This document shows positions 36,157-46,300 of a stretch of 64,000 bases of DNA, in pieces. Below the pieces are notes generated by a model. That model was not told where the DNA came from, searched no databases, and saw only the letters and a program-made list of their open reading frames with translations. Numbering within the stretch: position 1 is the first letter of the stretch; each line of letters begins with the position of its first letter. The position numbers were made by a program, and so were the translations under genes. Location of the stretch: contig NZ_UGHV01000001.1 in assembly GCF_900451095.1 (NCBI RefSeq), forward strand, positions 930,001-994,000, written 5' to 3'. This DNA comes from Helicobacter canis. Its GTDB lineage: Bacteria > Campylobacterota > Campylobacteria > Campylobacterales > Helicobacteraceae.

Positions 36157-37299
36157 ATGCAAGATACTCACATAGAAGTTCAAGAAATACGACAGGTAAA
36201 GGGAGCTAGGATTGTTGTGATTGGTGTTGGTGGTGGTGGCTCAAATATGGTAGCGCATCTTCACGCCAACAATCAGCACCAAGCTCTTACGCTTATTGTG
36301 GCAAATACTGACTATCAGCATCTTAGTGTGAGTCCCGTGCCAAATAAAATCCAGCTAGGCGAGCGACTCACAAGTGGCTTGGGTGCTGGGGCAGATGATG
36401 AAGTAGGCAAGAAAGCCGCACTAGAGAGTGCTGATGAGATTAAGCAGTATCTTAGTGGCGCGGATATGGTGATTGTATGTGTTGGTCTTGGTGGTGGGAC
36501 AGGCACGGGGGCGGCTCCTGTGGTGGCGCAGATCGCTAAGGATTTGGGTGCATTGACTGTTGCTGTTGCGACTAAACCATTTACTATGGAAGGTGGCAGG
36601 CGTGTAAAAACTGCGCAAAGAGGATTTGAGGAGCTTAATAAAATCACTGATTCTATCATCATTGTCCCAAATGATAAAGTTTTGTCTATTATTGGTAAAA
36701 ACACTGGACTACGGGAGAGTTTTCGCCATATTGATGATGTGTTGGCTCGTGCGGCTAGGGGTATATCAAGTGTGATTTTAGAGTATGGTGCCGGTGATAT
36801 AAATGTGGATTTTGCCGATTTGACTAAGGCTATGCAGCATAAGGGCTTGGCACTTATGGGTATAGGTGAAGGATCTGGAGAAAATGCTTGTATCGATGCC
36901 TTGCGCAATGCTGTGGAATCTCCACTTTTTGACAATCTCTCTATCAGTGGGGCTAAGGGCGTGGTGCTAAATTTTGAAATGCATCCTGATTATCCTATGG
37001 TGCAAATAACAGAAGCATTGAATTATATCAGTGAAGTTGCTGACACTGATGATGGGGATATTATTTGGGGGACAAATACTAGCGAAAGCAATCCAATGGA
37101 TTTTATGCGTGTAACAGTCATTGCCACAGGATTTGAGAAAAATATCATTACTCCAAATCAAGCGCAACAAGAGATCAAGCAGCCAGCCCCTAAGCCAAAG
37201 CAAGATTCTTTGATCGATATGGGTGAGCTTTTGCGCGCTAGTGGAGATGAAAATGTGGATTATGAGCAGCCAGCCATAACTCGAGCCAAAAAAGATTAG
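36157..37299 (+). CDS. ftsZ: Cell division protein FtsZ
   Basis: The tubulin-like GTPase forming the division ring. The 380-residue protein has VIGVGGGGSNMVAH at the N terminus, the GTP-binding signature GGGTGTG at about 112-118 followed by AAPVVAQIA, and the synergy-loop region NVDFADLTKAMQHKG. A short spacer ends in QDSLIDMGELLRASGDENVDYEQPAITRAKKD (given in pieces), with a C-terminal DYEQPAITRAKK peptide that would bind FtsA. The ATG follows AAAGGAAATGCG. Confidence 0.97.
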   Translation: MQDTHIEVQEIRQVKGARIVVIGVGGGGSNMVAHLHANNQHQALTLIVANTDYQHLSVSPVPNKIQLGERLTSGLGAGADDEVGKKAALESADEIKQYLSGADMVIVCVGLGGGTGTGAAPVVAQIAKDLGALTVAVATKPFTMEGGRRVKTAQRGFEELNKITDSIIIVPNDKVLSIIGKNTGLRESFRHIDDVLARAARGISSVILEYGAGDINVDFADLTKAMQHKGLALMGIGEGSGENACIDALRNAVESPLFDNLSISGAKGVVLNFEMHPDYPMVQITEALNYISEVADTDDGDIIWGTNTSESNPMDFMRVTVIATGFEKNIITPNQAQQEIKQPAPKPKQDSLIDMGELLRASGDENVDYEQPAITRAKKD

Positions 37300-37367
37300 A
37301 AAAAGACTAGCACAAGATAACTGCCTAAAAGCTTTGATTCTTCACTAGATTTCCGCTAGATCTCACT

Positions 37368-39491
37368 CTAGTGGGATTTGGATTCTATGGTGCTTTGGGA
37401 TCTTTTTATGTGTGAGCCTTTCATTGTGCGCATAGCATTTGCTAGGGCAAGTAGGGCTACTCCCACATCGCCAAAGACCGCTTCCCAGATACTTGCCACC
37501 CCCAAAATCCCTAAAATGATAAATAATCCCTTTATCCCAAGTGCCATTATGATATTTTCATAAATGATTATTTTTGTCTTTTTGGCGATTTTGATAGCTT
37601 GCAAGAGAGAATCTAGCGAGTTATTTAGCACGATCATATCAGCCTTTTGCCGTGAGAGATCGCTCCCCCCACCCATAGCGATCCCCACATCAGCAAGGGC
37701 TAGTGTGGGGGCATCATTGATCCCATCGCCCACAAAGCCGACCTTGCCTTTTTGTTCTGCTTTTAGCTTTTCAAAATACGCTGCTTTATCTTGTGGAAGT
37801 AGCTGGCTGTGATAAGCGATACCAAGCTGCTCTCCTACGATTTTGCAAGGATACTCGCCATCGCCACTTAGCATAATAGGCGTGATGTGCAGCTGCTTTA
37901 GCTCATCTATCACGCGTTTAGATTCTACCTTAAGCGTATCGGCGATGATGATATAGCCTAGATAGTCCTTATCTACGCTGATATGCACGATTGTGCCATC
38001 AATATCGCAATGGTTATGCGGGATAGAAAATTTATGCAAGATTTTGTCATTACCAGCGATAATCTCCCTATGATCGCATACAGCACGCACGCCAAGCCCG
38101 GAGAATTCTTCAAACTCGCTGATATGATGCGTGTGGGCTAAATCCATATAGGCTTGCTTGATAGATTGGGCTATGGGGTGAGTGGATAGGTCTTGCGCAC
38201 AAGCAGCAAAGCCTAGAATCCGCTCTTTGCTTACGCCATTTTCTGGGACAATATCCACTACCTTAAAGCTACCTTCTGTAAGCGTGCCTGTCTTGTCAAA
38301 GCCTAGCATACTAAGCTGACTTAGGGCTTCTAGGTAGCTTGAGCCTTTTAGCAAGACACCTACCTTAGAGCTTGCCACAATCCCCCCAAAATACCCAAGC
38401 GGCACAGAGATCACAAGCGCGCAAGGGCAGCTTACCATAAGCACTACAATTGCGCGATACACCCAATCATAAAGATTTGCACTATATCCACCGCTTGCAA
38501 AAAGTGGTGGCACAAGAGCAATGCACAAAGCGGCAAAAAACACAATAGGTGTGTAATATCTCGCAAAAGAGGTGATAAAGCTCTCTGTCTTTGCCTTTTT
38601 TGCCGTGGCATTTTCGATAAGCTCGGTGATTTTAGCGATCTGGCTTGTCGCATAAGGGCGGATCGCACGCATTGTCGCTGGGCTACTTAGCGTGATAGAT
38701 CCTGCTAGGATCTGTGTATTTTGTGTGATTGTAAGCGGTAGAGACTCTCCGCTAATGGCACTTGTATCAAAGCTAGCTATCTCATCAAGTAGCACGCAAT
38801 CCACCGGCACGACTTCTCCAGCTAGCACGATGATTTCATCGCCCACTACAAGATCTTTAGCTGCGATGTCAATAGTTTTTCCATTGTGGATTTTATGGGC
38901 TTGTGGTGGGGTGAGATTGGCTAGGGCATTGATAGAGTCCATACCCTTGCGCAAGCTTGCATTTTGCAAATACTCCCCTACGGAAAAAAATAGCATAATC
39001 CCGACTGCCTCTTCACTCGCGCCGATGATAAATGCCGCGATTGATGCCACGATCATCAGCACATTTTCATCAAAAAACTCCTTGCGCTTGGCATTGGCAT
39101 AGGCGCGTTTGAATACTTCTTTGCCTGCGATCACATAGAGCGCGATATGTAGCAGTGATAGTGCGCTGCTAAGTGATTCAGCGCGTGTTTGCAGGAGATA
39201 TTCTAGGGCAAGAGAGCTAAGGAATATGATGATTAGCCCTAGTAGTAATGCTAGCTCTTTGGTCCAAATTTTGCGCTTAGGCTGCCTGTCTTCTTGGCGC
39301 GATATGCGCACTTGTGGCTCTACTTGCGCGATGATGTCTTGGAGCTTTTGCATATTGGCACAATCAGTTAGTAGCGTGCTTGTGGCGAAGTTGATCTGTG
39401 CGTGTGCTATGCCTTGGCTCTTGTGCAAAGTGGATTCTAGTTTAGCCGCGCAATTTGGGCAGTCAAGATTGTCTAAATGAAATTGTTGCAT
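37368..39491 (-). CDS. cadA: Heavy-metal P1B-type ATPase, CadA-like
   Basis: An inner-membrane exporter for Zn2+/Cd2+/Co2+-type ions. The 707-residue protein starts with an HMA domain (NLDCPNCAAKLE, C11 and C14). Then come membrane helices, the actuator with DTSAISGESLP, the CPC ion-binding motif (SCPCALVISVPLG, about residue 355), the phosphorylation motif DKTGTLTEG (about 398) and GDGINDAPTLALADVGIAMG. H. pylori CadA is also involved in nickel/urease activity, from memory. A dispersed element is translated as LESTLHKS within the HMA helix 1. It converges with ftsZ. Confidence 0.9.
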   Translation of the reverse strand: MQQFHLDNLDCPNCAAKLESTLHKSQGIAHAQINFATSTLLTDCANMQKLQDIIAQVEPQVRISRQEDRQPKRKIWTKELALLLGLIIIFLSSLALEYLLQTRAESLSSALSLLHIALYVIAGKEVFKRAYANAKRKEFFDENVLMIVASIAAFIIGASEEAVGIMLFFSVGEYLQNASLRKGMDSINALANLTPPQAHKIHNGKTIDIAAKDLVVGDEIIVLAGEVVPVDCVLLDEIASFDTSAISGESLPLTITQNTQILAGSITLSSPATMRAIRPYATSQIAKITELIENATAKKAKTESFITSFARYYTPIVFFAALCIALVPPLFASGGYSANLYDWVYRAIVVLMVSCPCALVISVPLGYFGGIVASSKVGVLLKGSSYLEALSQLSMLGFDKTGTLTEGSFKVVDIVPENGVSKERILGFAACAQDLSTHPIAQSIKQAYMDLAHTHHISEFEEFSGLGVRAVCDHREIIAGNDKILHKFSIPHNHCDIDGTIVHISVDKDYLGYIIIADTLKVESKRVIDELKQLHITPIMLSGDGEYPCKIVGEQLGIAYHSQLLPQDKAAYFEKLKAEQKGKVGFVGDGINDAPTLALADVGIAMGGGSDLSRQKADMIVLNNSLDSLLQAIKIAKKTKIIIYENIIMALGIKGLFIILGILGVASIWEAVFGDVGVALLALANAMRTMKGSHIKRSQSTIESKSH

Positions 39492-39549
39492 AGATGATAC
39501 CTAGATGTGATTTAGCGAAGTGTAGCGCGTAAAGGTAATGTTTGCGTAA

Positions 39550-39894
39550 GGCTGGCTTAGTATAAGCCGAGTTCTGTCAAGGGTGGCTATTTATCTGGGA
39601 TATATTTCACAATATACCTCAAGCAAAGAGCAAAGATTAAGACATTTACCACGCTCTTTTTGCTACGGATTGGGTTTGCATAGCGAGTCTAATTACTTAG
39701 AATCCGGTGGGCTCTTACCCCACCTTTTCACCCTTACCAAAAGTGGATTCTAGGGACTAGAATCCACTTTTGGCGGTTCTTTTCTGTTGCACTTTCCCTT
39801 AGGTCGCCCTAGCCATTTGTTAAATGGAATCCTGTCTTTGTAGCTCGGACTTTCCTCTCTCTAAGGCTAGAGAGCAGCCACCACCAAACCAGCC
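39550..39894 (-). ncRNA. rnpB: RNase P RNA component
   Basis: The catalytic RNA that matures tRNA 5' ends. Reading the minus strand: P1 GGCTGGTTT at the 5' end pairs with AAGCCAGCC at the 3' end. Conserved cores present are GAGGAAAGTCCGAGCT, GGGAAAGTGCAACAGAAA, GGTAAGGGTGAAAAGG and ACAGAACTCGGCTTAT. The segment between AACCGCC and GGTAAGGGTG, where P12 lies in bacterial RNase P RNA, consists entirely of an inverted pair of the genome-wide element (39739-39771) with a three-base loop. A TATAAT box on the minus strand (39901-39906) lies seven bases before the 5' end. Confidence 0.95.
39737..39773. repeat. Perfect 17-bp inverted pair of the dispersed element forming rnpB P12
   Basis: CCAAAAGTGGATTCTAG and CTAGAATCCACTTTTGG are separated by GGA. 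The 15-base core of each arm is the full dispersed element. In the RNase P RNA this makes one uninterrupted 17-bp helix with a three-base loop at the P12 position. Confidence 0.95.
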
Positions 39895-39900
39895 TATTGC

Positions 39901-39906
39901 ATTATA
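39901..39906 (-). promoter_or_regulatory. -10 box for rnpB
   Basis: On the minus strand GCTATAATGCAATAGGCTGG places TATAAT seven bases before the P1 5' strand, as expected for a stable RNA gene. Confidence 0.65.
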
Positions 39907-40033
39907 GCAAATCCACAATATGCTTGATATATCTCCTTGTTAAGCATATCAATTTGTGAAATTAGAATCTAGAATCCACATTTATCATAGCTGGCAAATG
40001 CGCTACAATACTCACAAAGATATAGGAGATTGT

Positions 40034-41236
40034 ATGCGAGTATGTTTGGGGCTGTTGTGTGCTATTAGCGTGTGCTTTGGTGTGAATGTGCCTAAAGATG
40101 ATCCCATAGATAGCGTAGCCTTAGAGTCTAAGGGGCAAGTAGCCCCAGAGCAGCTCATTATCATTACGCACAAAAGCCCCACGCGATCGATGTTTGATCT
40201 GCGTGCTTCCTTGGGCTTTGACTCCTATCTTGATAACTTAGAGGGCGAGAATGCGCTTTGGGCTACGCGCACACTCTATGCTCTGCGACTTAGCCCAGAG
40301 ATAGGAGTTGGGATCAATGCCAAGCACGCGGTGATGTTTGGGGGCTTTGTGCTGCAAAATATGGGCGCAGCTACTTTCCCTACAAAGGCACATATCAGCG
40401 CGTATTATGCTTACAGGGATCAGGATTTTAGCGCATTTATGGGGATTTTCCCGCGTAAAAATTTGATCGGCACTTATCCGCTTAGCTTTTTTCGTCCGGA
40501 TTTTTTGTTTTTCTCGCCAAATATCAATGGGCTAGCCCTAAGCGCACACACAAAAGGCGTGGTGCTGGCGTTAAATGGGGAGTTTGTGTTTGATTGGTAT
40601 GGAGGGGATTTAAGCAAGCGGTATGATGAGTTTTACGCCCTAGCACACGCATCCATTGCAGCCTTTAGTGCTGTGAGCTTGCGTGCAAATGTGGCACTCT
40701 ATCACATCAAAAATGAAGAGCTACTTAGTGCTGATGGGAGTAAAAATCCAGCCAATCCACTCCTGCCTAATACGCAGCTTTTAGACAAGATTTTGTATGA
40801 AGTGGCTTTGGGGGTGGATTTTGCTAAGATCGTGCAAAAAGAGAGCTTGCAAAAAGCCGAGATAGCTCTAGCAGCTTTGGGGAGCTTAGAGCGCAAGAGA
40901 CAGGCTAGCGGACTTGGGGATTTCTACAATGGCAGTGGAGGAGAGCTTCGGGCAAGATTGCAGTATAAGGGCTTTGGGCTAGAAGAGAGCTACTACTTTG
41001 GCAAGCCACAAATGCAGTATTTCGCGGAGTATGGGGAGAGCGTGTATAATGGGCTGCCCTTTTACCACGCGCGATCATTGAATCGTATCAATGCCTACTA
41101 TGAGTATAGAAATGATTTTTTGCGGCTTAATGTGGGGTTTGCATTTTATCACTTTGATAGGCAATTCGCGCTATCTCAAATGCTCACTCTCACGCTAGAT
41201 ACGCAAAAGATTTTTACAAGCAAGCCTAGAATCTAG
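40034..41236 (+). CDS. Outer-membrane barrel protein, function unknown
   Basis: A 400-residue protein. The ATG at 40034 is chosen because AGGAG lies seven bases before it and the signal peptide MRVCLGLLCAISVCFG follows directly. The longer frame upstream starts in repeat sequence. The mature part is full of alternating strands (RASLGFDSYLDNL, HAVMFGGFVLQNMGA, GELRARLQYKGFGLEESYYFG, LNVGFAFYHFD). The end (DTQKIFTSKPRI) lacks the usual terminal aromatic, though a dispersed-element remnant (CCTAGAATCTAG) lies at the stop, so the original C terminus may have been altered. Family not recognised. Confidence 0.65.
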   Translation: MRVCLGLLCAISVCFGVNVPKDDPIDSVALESKGQVAPEQLIIITHKSPTRSMFDLRASLGFDSYLDNLEGENALWATRTLYALRLSPEIGVGINAKHAVMFGGFVLQNMGAATFPTKAHISAYYAYRDQDFSAFMGIFPRKNLIGTYPLSFFRPDFLFFSPNINGLALSAHTKGVVLALNGEFVFDWYGGDLSKRYDEFYALAHASIAAFSAVSLRANVALYHIKNEELLSADGSKNPANPLLPNTQLLDKILYEVALGVDFAKIVQKESLQKAEIALAALGSLERKRQASGLGDFYNGSGGELRARLQYKGFGLEESYYFGKPQMQYFAEYGESVYNGLPFYHARSLNRINAYYEYRNDFLRLNVGFAFYHFDRQFALSQMLTLTLDTQKIFTSKPRI

Positions 41237-41309
41237 TGTGGATTCTTATTGCGCTGTTTAAACAAATTTGGCATATTTAGCTTTCAATTTCTTAAGAAAG
41301 GACATAGTA

Positions 41310-41807
41310 ATGGAAAAGGTTGGAATTTTTTATGGTAGCGATGGCGGTAATTCAAAAAACGCAGCAGAGCAAGTCGCAGCAGAGCTTGGCAATGCAGAGC
41401 TTATCGATGTAGCAAGTGCGAGCAAAGATCAGCTTGCATCATTTAAGAATCTTATCCTTGTTACACCTACTTATGGTAGTGGTGATTTGCAAACTGATTG
41501 GGAAGACTTCTTAGATTCTCTAAGTGGCGGTGATTTTGCCGGAAAAGTTGTAGGGCTTGTAGGGCTTGGTGATCAAGACACTTACTCTGATACATTCTGT
41601 GATGGGATCTCTCATATCTACAACAAAGCAAAAGATAGTGCTACAATCGTAGGGCAAACTGCAACAGATGGATATGAATTCTCTGATTCTCAATCTGTTG
41701 TTGATGGCAAGTTTGTGGGCTTGGCTCTTGATGAAGATAATCAAGATGACAAAACAGCTGAGAGAATCAAAGCGTGGGTTGCTGATATTAAAGGTAAGCT
41801 TGCATAG
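41310..41807 (+). CDS. fldA: Flavodoxin
   Basis: A 165-residue FMN electron carrier. In Helicobacter flavodoxin is the essential electron acceptor of pyruvate:flavodoxin oxidoreductase. The FMN phosphate loop [17 protein letters not shown] is at the N terminus, with further family stretches [40 protein letters not shown] and [26 protein letters not shown] (shown in part). The ATG at 41310 follows AGAAAGGACAT. The upstream 14 codons have no start signal. A strong terminator follows. Confidence 0.95.
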   Translation: MEKVGIFYGSDGGNSKNAAEQVAAELGNAELIDVASASKDQLASFKNLILVTPTYGSGDLQTDWEDFLDSLSGGDFAGKVVGLVGLGDQDTYSDTFCDGISHIYNKAKDSATIVGQTATDGYEFSDSQSVVDGKFVGLALDEDNQDDKTAERIKAWVADIKGKLA

Positions 41808-41814
41808 ATTCTTA

Positions 41815-41842
41815 CAGGGCGCAAGCCCTGCTTCTTTCTTTT
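41815..41842 (+). terminator. Rho-independent terminator after fldA
   Basis: CAGGGC and GCCCTG arms around a GCAA tetraloop form a perfect hairpin, followed by CTTCTTTCTTTT. It sits eight bases after the fldA stop. Confidence 0.88.
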
Positions 41843-41873
41843 ATTTCTCTATATTCTAATCTTTTTTCTAGTG

Positions 41874-41879
41874 TATAAT
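41874..41879 (+). promoter_or_regulatory. -10 box upstream of the symporter gene
   Basis: TATAAT in TAGTGTATAATTTAGCC lies 35 bases before the ATG at 41914, in the 100-base gap after the fldA terminator. Confidence 0.55.
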
Positions 41880-41913
41880 TTAGCCTACTAATCTTATTGC
41901 TACAAGGTGTATT

Positions 41914-43296
41914 ATGAGAAAACATCGCCACTCTCCTATACATCATAGGTTTTTAAAGAGTCTTGTGTTTTGGGTGTTGCTTGGGCTTGTGCTTGGCGTG
42001 GTATTTGGGATCATCGGGAATTTACACCATAGCCACCCAAATGCTGTGGTAACATTTTTCTATCACTTCTGTATAGAGTCTAAATCCTACACCTTTGACC
42101 CGTTTATCAAAGGGCTAAAGCTTCTTATGGGTCCTATTATATTTTTGACCATTATTACAGGGATCATCCGCCTTGAAGACTTGAAGACACTAGGTGGGCT
42201 TGGGCTAAAGACACTTATTTATTTTGAAGTTGTTAGCACATTTGCGCTTGTGATTGGCGTGGTGTTTGGCGAGGTGCTAAAGCCAGGACACGGAATGCAC
42301 CTTGATGTAGCCAGCCTTGATGCCCAGAGTGTAGAGGGCTATATCGCTCAAGGTGCGAGCAATCAAGCCCAGAGTGTAGGTGAAGAAATCTATCACATTC
42401 TATTAAGCGCGATTCCACACGACCCTATCACGCCATTTGTCGAGGGGAAGACATTGCAGGTGCTAGTAATGGCATTGATCGTGGCTATCTTGCTCTCTTT
42501 TGCAGCACCTAGCTTTAAAGAAAAATGCTTGAAATATTTTGAGAGTATGCAAGAGACATTTTTCAAAGTGCTAACGATTTTGATCTGGTATAGCCCGCTA
42601 GCGACCTTTGGGGCTATGGCATATCTTATCGCGCATTTTGGGTTTAGCTCCATTGGCGGAATGATTATGCTGCTGCTGACTATGGCATTATCGATTTTGG
42701 CGTTTATTTTTGTGGTGCTTGGGATCATTTGCAAAATCGGTGGGATCAATATCTTTAAGCTTATGCGCTTTATTTATGCAGAAGTGCTTGTGGTATTTGC
42801 CACCTCTAGTAGCGAGACGGCTCTAGCCCCGCTTATGCGTAAGCTTGAGCGTGCTGGGGTGCAGAAAGCAAGTGTAGGGCTGATTATGCCAACAGGCTAT
42901 AGCTTCAATCTTGATGCGACAAATATTTATCTAAGTCTAGCGGTGATATTTCTCTCTCAAGCCTTTGATATTCACATTAGCTTTGTGCAGACGATGACGC
43001 TTATACTTATTTTGATGATTTCATCAAAGGGTGCGGTTGGTGTTACAGGCAGTGGCTTTATCGTCCTAGCGGGCACGCTTGCGGCACTAACGACAGCCGA
43101 TGGTAGCCAGCTTATCCCAGCAGTGAGTGTGGCAGCGATACTTGGGATTGATAAATTTTTGAGCGAGATGCGTGCGGTTGGGAATCTATGTGGCAATGTG
43201 ATTGCTTGTGTGATGGTGAGCATTTGGGATAAGCGTATAGACAAGGAGCGTTTCCTCTATGCGCTTGATCACCCAGAAGAGTTCAAAGTCGTATAG
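41914..43296 (+). CDS. Dicarboxylate/amino acid:cation symporter (DAACS)
   Basis: A 460-residue secondary transporter for C4-dicarboxylates or glutamate/aspartate. Eight membrane helices plus two reentrant hairpins are expected. Family motifs are PLATFGAMAY, the Ser-rich hairpin TSSSETALAPLMRKLER, the substrate and Na+ segment GLIMPTGYSFNLDATNIYLSLAVIF, and GAVGVTGSGFIVLAGTLAAL. It could be DctA- or GltP-like. The sequence does not decide the substrate. Insertion of about 40 residues after helix 3 (GMHLDVASLDAQSVEGYI...) is longer than in E. coli GltP. Confidence 0.88.
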   Translation: MRKHRHSPIHHRFLKSLVFWVLLGLVLGVVFGIIGNLHHSHPNAVVTFFYHFCIESKSYTFDPFIKGLKLLMGPIIFLTIITGIIRLEDLKTLGGLGLKTLIYFEVVSTFALVIGVVFGEVLKPGHGMHLDVASLDAQSVEGYIAQGASNQAQSVGEEIYHILLSAIPHDPITPFVEGKTLQVLVMALIVAILLSFAAPSFKEKCLKYFESMQETFFKVLTILIWYSPLATFGAMAYLIAHFGFSSIGGMIMLLLTMALSILAFIFVVLGIICKIGGINIFKLMRFIYAEVLVVFATSSSETALAPLMRKLERAGVQKASVGLIMPTGYSFNLDATNIYLSLAVIFLSQAFDIHISFVQTMTLILILMISSKGAVGVTGSGFIVLAGTLAALTTADGSQLIPAVSVAAILGIDKFLSEMRAVGNLCGNVIACVMVSIWDKRIDKERFLYALDHPEEFKVV

Positions 43297-43334
43297 ATTC
43301 TACAAGCTTCATAGAATCTGCGTGTAGAATCTAT
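43293..43334. terminator. Inverted repeat between the symporter and D-lactate dehydrogenase genes
   Basis: ATAGATTCTACA and TGTAGAATCTAT are exact complements with an 18-base loop that contains a further TAGAATCT. The first arm overlaps the symporter stop. It lies between convergent genes, so it could end transcription from both sides. The arms carry the shortened AGATTCTA core. Confidence 0.5.
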
Positions 43335-43340
43335 GAGTGC

Positions 43341-46300
43341 TTACTTATCTCCGCTTGCGCTCACAGAATCCACAAGATAGAGTAGATTCTGCCAAGTGAT
43401 ATTTGTTTTGTCATTTAGCCCTATTTCACAAGTGCTAGAGCTTGAAAAGCCAAGGCGTAATTTTCTATCTTTATAAAACTCACTTAGCTCCCGCAATGCT
43501 GAAGCATTAAGCTCACTGCAAATAAAGCCCTTATTCCCTGCAAAGCCGCAACACTGCGTTTTAGAATGGATAATGACTTCGCCATTCGTGCAGGTTTTGG
43601 CAATGGATTCTAGAGACTTATCCCATTTACCCTTTCTTGTCGCACACATCGCATAAAGCGCAATATCCTCATCTAAAGGCGTGATAGTAAGCCTTGGCAA
43701 AAGAGTGGATTCTATAAACTCTGGCATATCTAAAATGGTGAGAGTAGAATCTAGCTCTTGTAATCCGCTTTTTAGCTCATAGCTACACGCGCTATGATCG
43801 CATACGATGTGGATTTGCTCTACACCCTTGCCTTGCAGCTCTTCCACACTAGAATCTAATGCCTTATACACTTCTTTGCGTTTGGCTTCCGCACTTTGCG
43901 GATAGTCTTTATACGCCTTGCCGCAGCAAAGATTACTAAGATTTTGCGGATACACTACGCTCACACTAGCCTTTTTACACAAAGATTCAAAGACTTCTTG
44001 CAAAGCTCTTGTGTCTTGTAGATGTGATGGCGGAGCAAAGGAGCGATTGATACAGGTGCTAAAGTATATGACAGATACTTGGCTAGATTGTGCGCCATTA
44101 TCCCACGCATTGCTTTGCTCACGCAAAGGCGTGGGTCTTGCCCGCTGCGGCAAAGCCACGCGTGCGCCTAAAGCTTCATCACGACAAGCGTGATGAGAGT
44201 GGCTAAAGTTTTTAGATTCTAGTCTGTAGGCATTTGCCCTAGGCAGTGAGCGTGGGATATAGGGCAGGAATCTCATCTTTTTGCTTAGGGTATTTAGCGT
44301 GTTTTTGCCAAAGATTGCAAAGCCAAAGTTTGCAATATGTAAGCCCCCTTTAGCAAGGCTAAGTGTGGGGCTAAAGTGCTTGGCACTTTGAGTGGCTATG
44401 AAGCGAGAGACTGCACCCTTTGTGCTAGGATTTAGCTTTTGTGCGATTTTAGCACTATCAATTTCTAGCGGACAGGAGAGAGAGCACATAGAGCAGGTGG
44501 CACAGGTTTCGATGCCAAAATATTGATAACCTCGCTTCAACTCCTCTAGTTTCTGCGCATTGTCTCTTTGGCTAAAATCGGCGATTGTTTTGCCCTGCCC
44601 TATTTTCTGTGTGCTTACTGCCTTCGCATTAGATTCTATAACACCCTTAGAATCCGCCCCATTAAGCAAAGCCTCTAGCCTTGCGATTTCTTTTCGCACC
44701 GCTATTCTCTGTCTTGGCGTGAGTGTTAGCTCTCTGCTAGGGCAGACTTTTTCACAAAATCCACATTCCATACATTGATTGATAAAGTCCTCTACCTCGC
44801 TGCTTTGTTTGAGATTTTGCGTGTGGATTTGGGGATTATCGCTAATGATGACATCAGGGTTTATAAGGGCGTGTGGGTCAAAAATCTCTTTTATCCTGCG
44901 ATTTATACTATATGCCTTAGCTCCCCACTCTTTTTCTACAAAGGGGGCGATCATACGCCCTGTGCCGTGCTCTGCCTTTGTGCTGCCTTGCAAGGAGATA
45001 ACAGAATCTACCATCGCTTCCATAAATTCCCCAAACGCTTGACTCTCCTTTTCATCATTGAGATTTGGCGTGATGATAAAATGCACATTCCCACTCAATG
45101 CGTGTCCAAAGATAATGCCTTGAAAGTTAAATCTATCAAAAAGCTTAGTAATGGATTCTATACCTTGTGCGAAAGTGTGGATAGGGAAGCAAATATCTTC
45201 AGTGATGACAATGCTCCCACTTGGGCGAGTCCCAGCCGCTAAAGGCAAAAGGGCTTTGCGGATTTTCCACCAGGACGCCATAAGCTTTTCATCGCTGCTA
45301 AAATGCACGCCAAAAAGGCTTGGCACAGATTCTAGCTCTTTACTTATATAAGCGATTTTAGAATCTAGCTCCTTTTGTGTGCTAGATTCTAACTGCACCA
45401 AAATCGCACAAGCCCTGCTTTGTATTTTCTCTAGCTCACTAGGGGCGTTTTCTAAACTTTTAGCAGAATCCAAACACGCATAGTCCATAATCTCCGCCGC
45501 ACTCACAAGGCTTTCATTATGCGCTAGAATCTCTACTGCCTTCGCCCCAAGAGCTAAATCTTTGTAGAAAAGCAACGCACACGCTTTAAAGGCATAGTCT
45601 TCCACGCATTCATATTCTACTTGAGAGACAAAGCCCAAAGTCCCCTCCGCGCCGATAAAAAGATGATTTACAATATCTTTTATCTCGCTAAAATCTAGCA
45701 GGGCATTGATACTATAACCGGTTGTATTTTTGATAGCAAACTTTCGCTTGATAAGCTCACATAATTCTTTATCTTGCAGAATCTCTTCCCTTAGGGCTAG
45801 AAGTGAATCTGCCTTATCTTTATGCTTTTGCAAAAAGGATTCTATGTTTTCATTTGGCTTAGCATTCTTGCTTGTATCAAGGATCGTGCCATTATGCAGG
45901 ATAAATCGCGCGGATTGTATAGTGTTGTAGCTATTTTGCTTCACCCCACAGCACATACCACTAGAGTTGTTTGAAAAGATTCCACCAATCATTGCATTAT
46001 TGATTGTCGCGGGGTCTGGTCCTATCTTTTTGCCATAGGGCTTTAAGGCTTCATTTGCTTCTACCCCAATCACCCCACAGCCACATTTGATACTCTCTGC
46101 ATTGCCTATAATCTCAATATCCTGCCAAAACGCATTGGCTAATACAAGCACAGAGTCACTACACGCCTGCCCGCTTAAACTAGTCCCTGCTGCTCTAAAG
46201 GTAAGCGGGGTGTTGTATTTTTGACTTAATGCAAAAAGCGTGATAATCTCACTCTCATTTACCGCTCTTACCACAACGCGTGGCACATACGCATAGCAAG

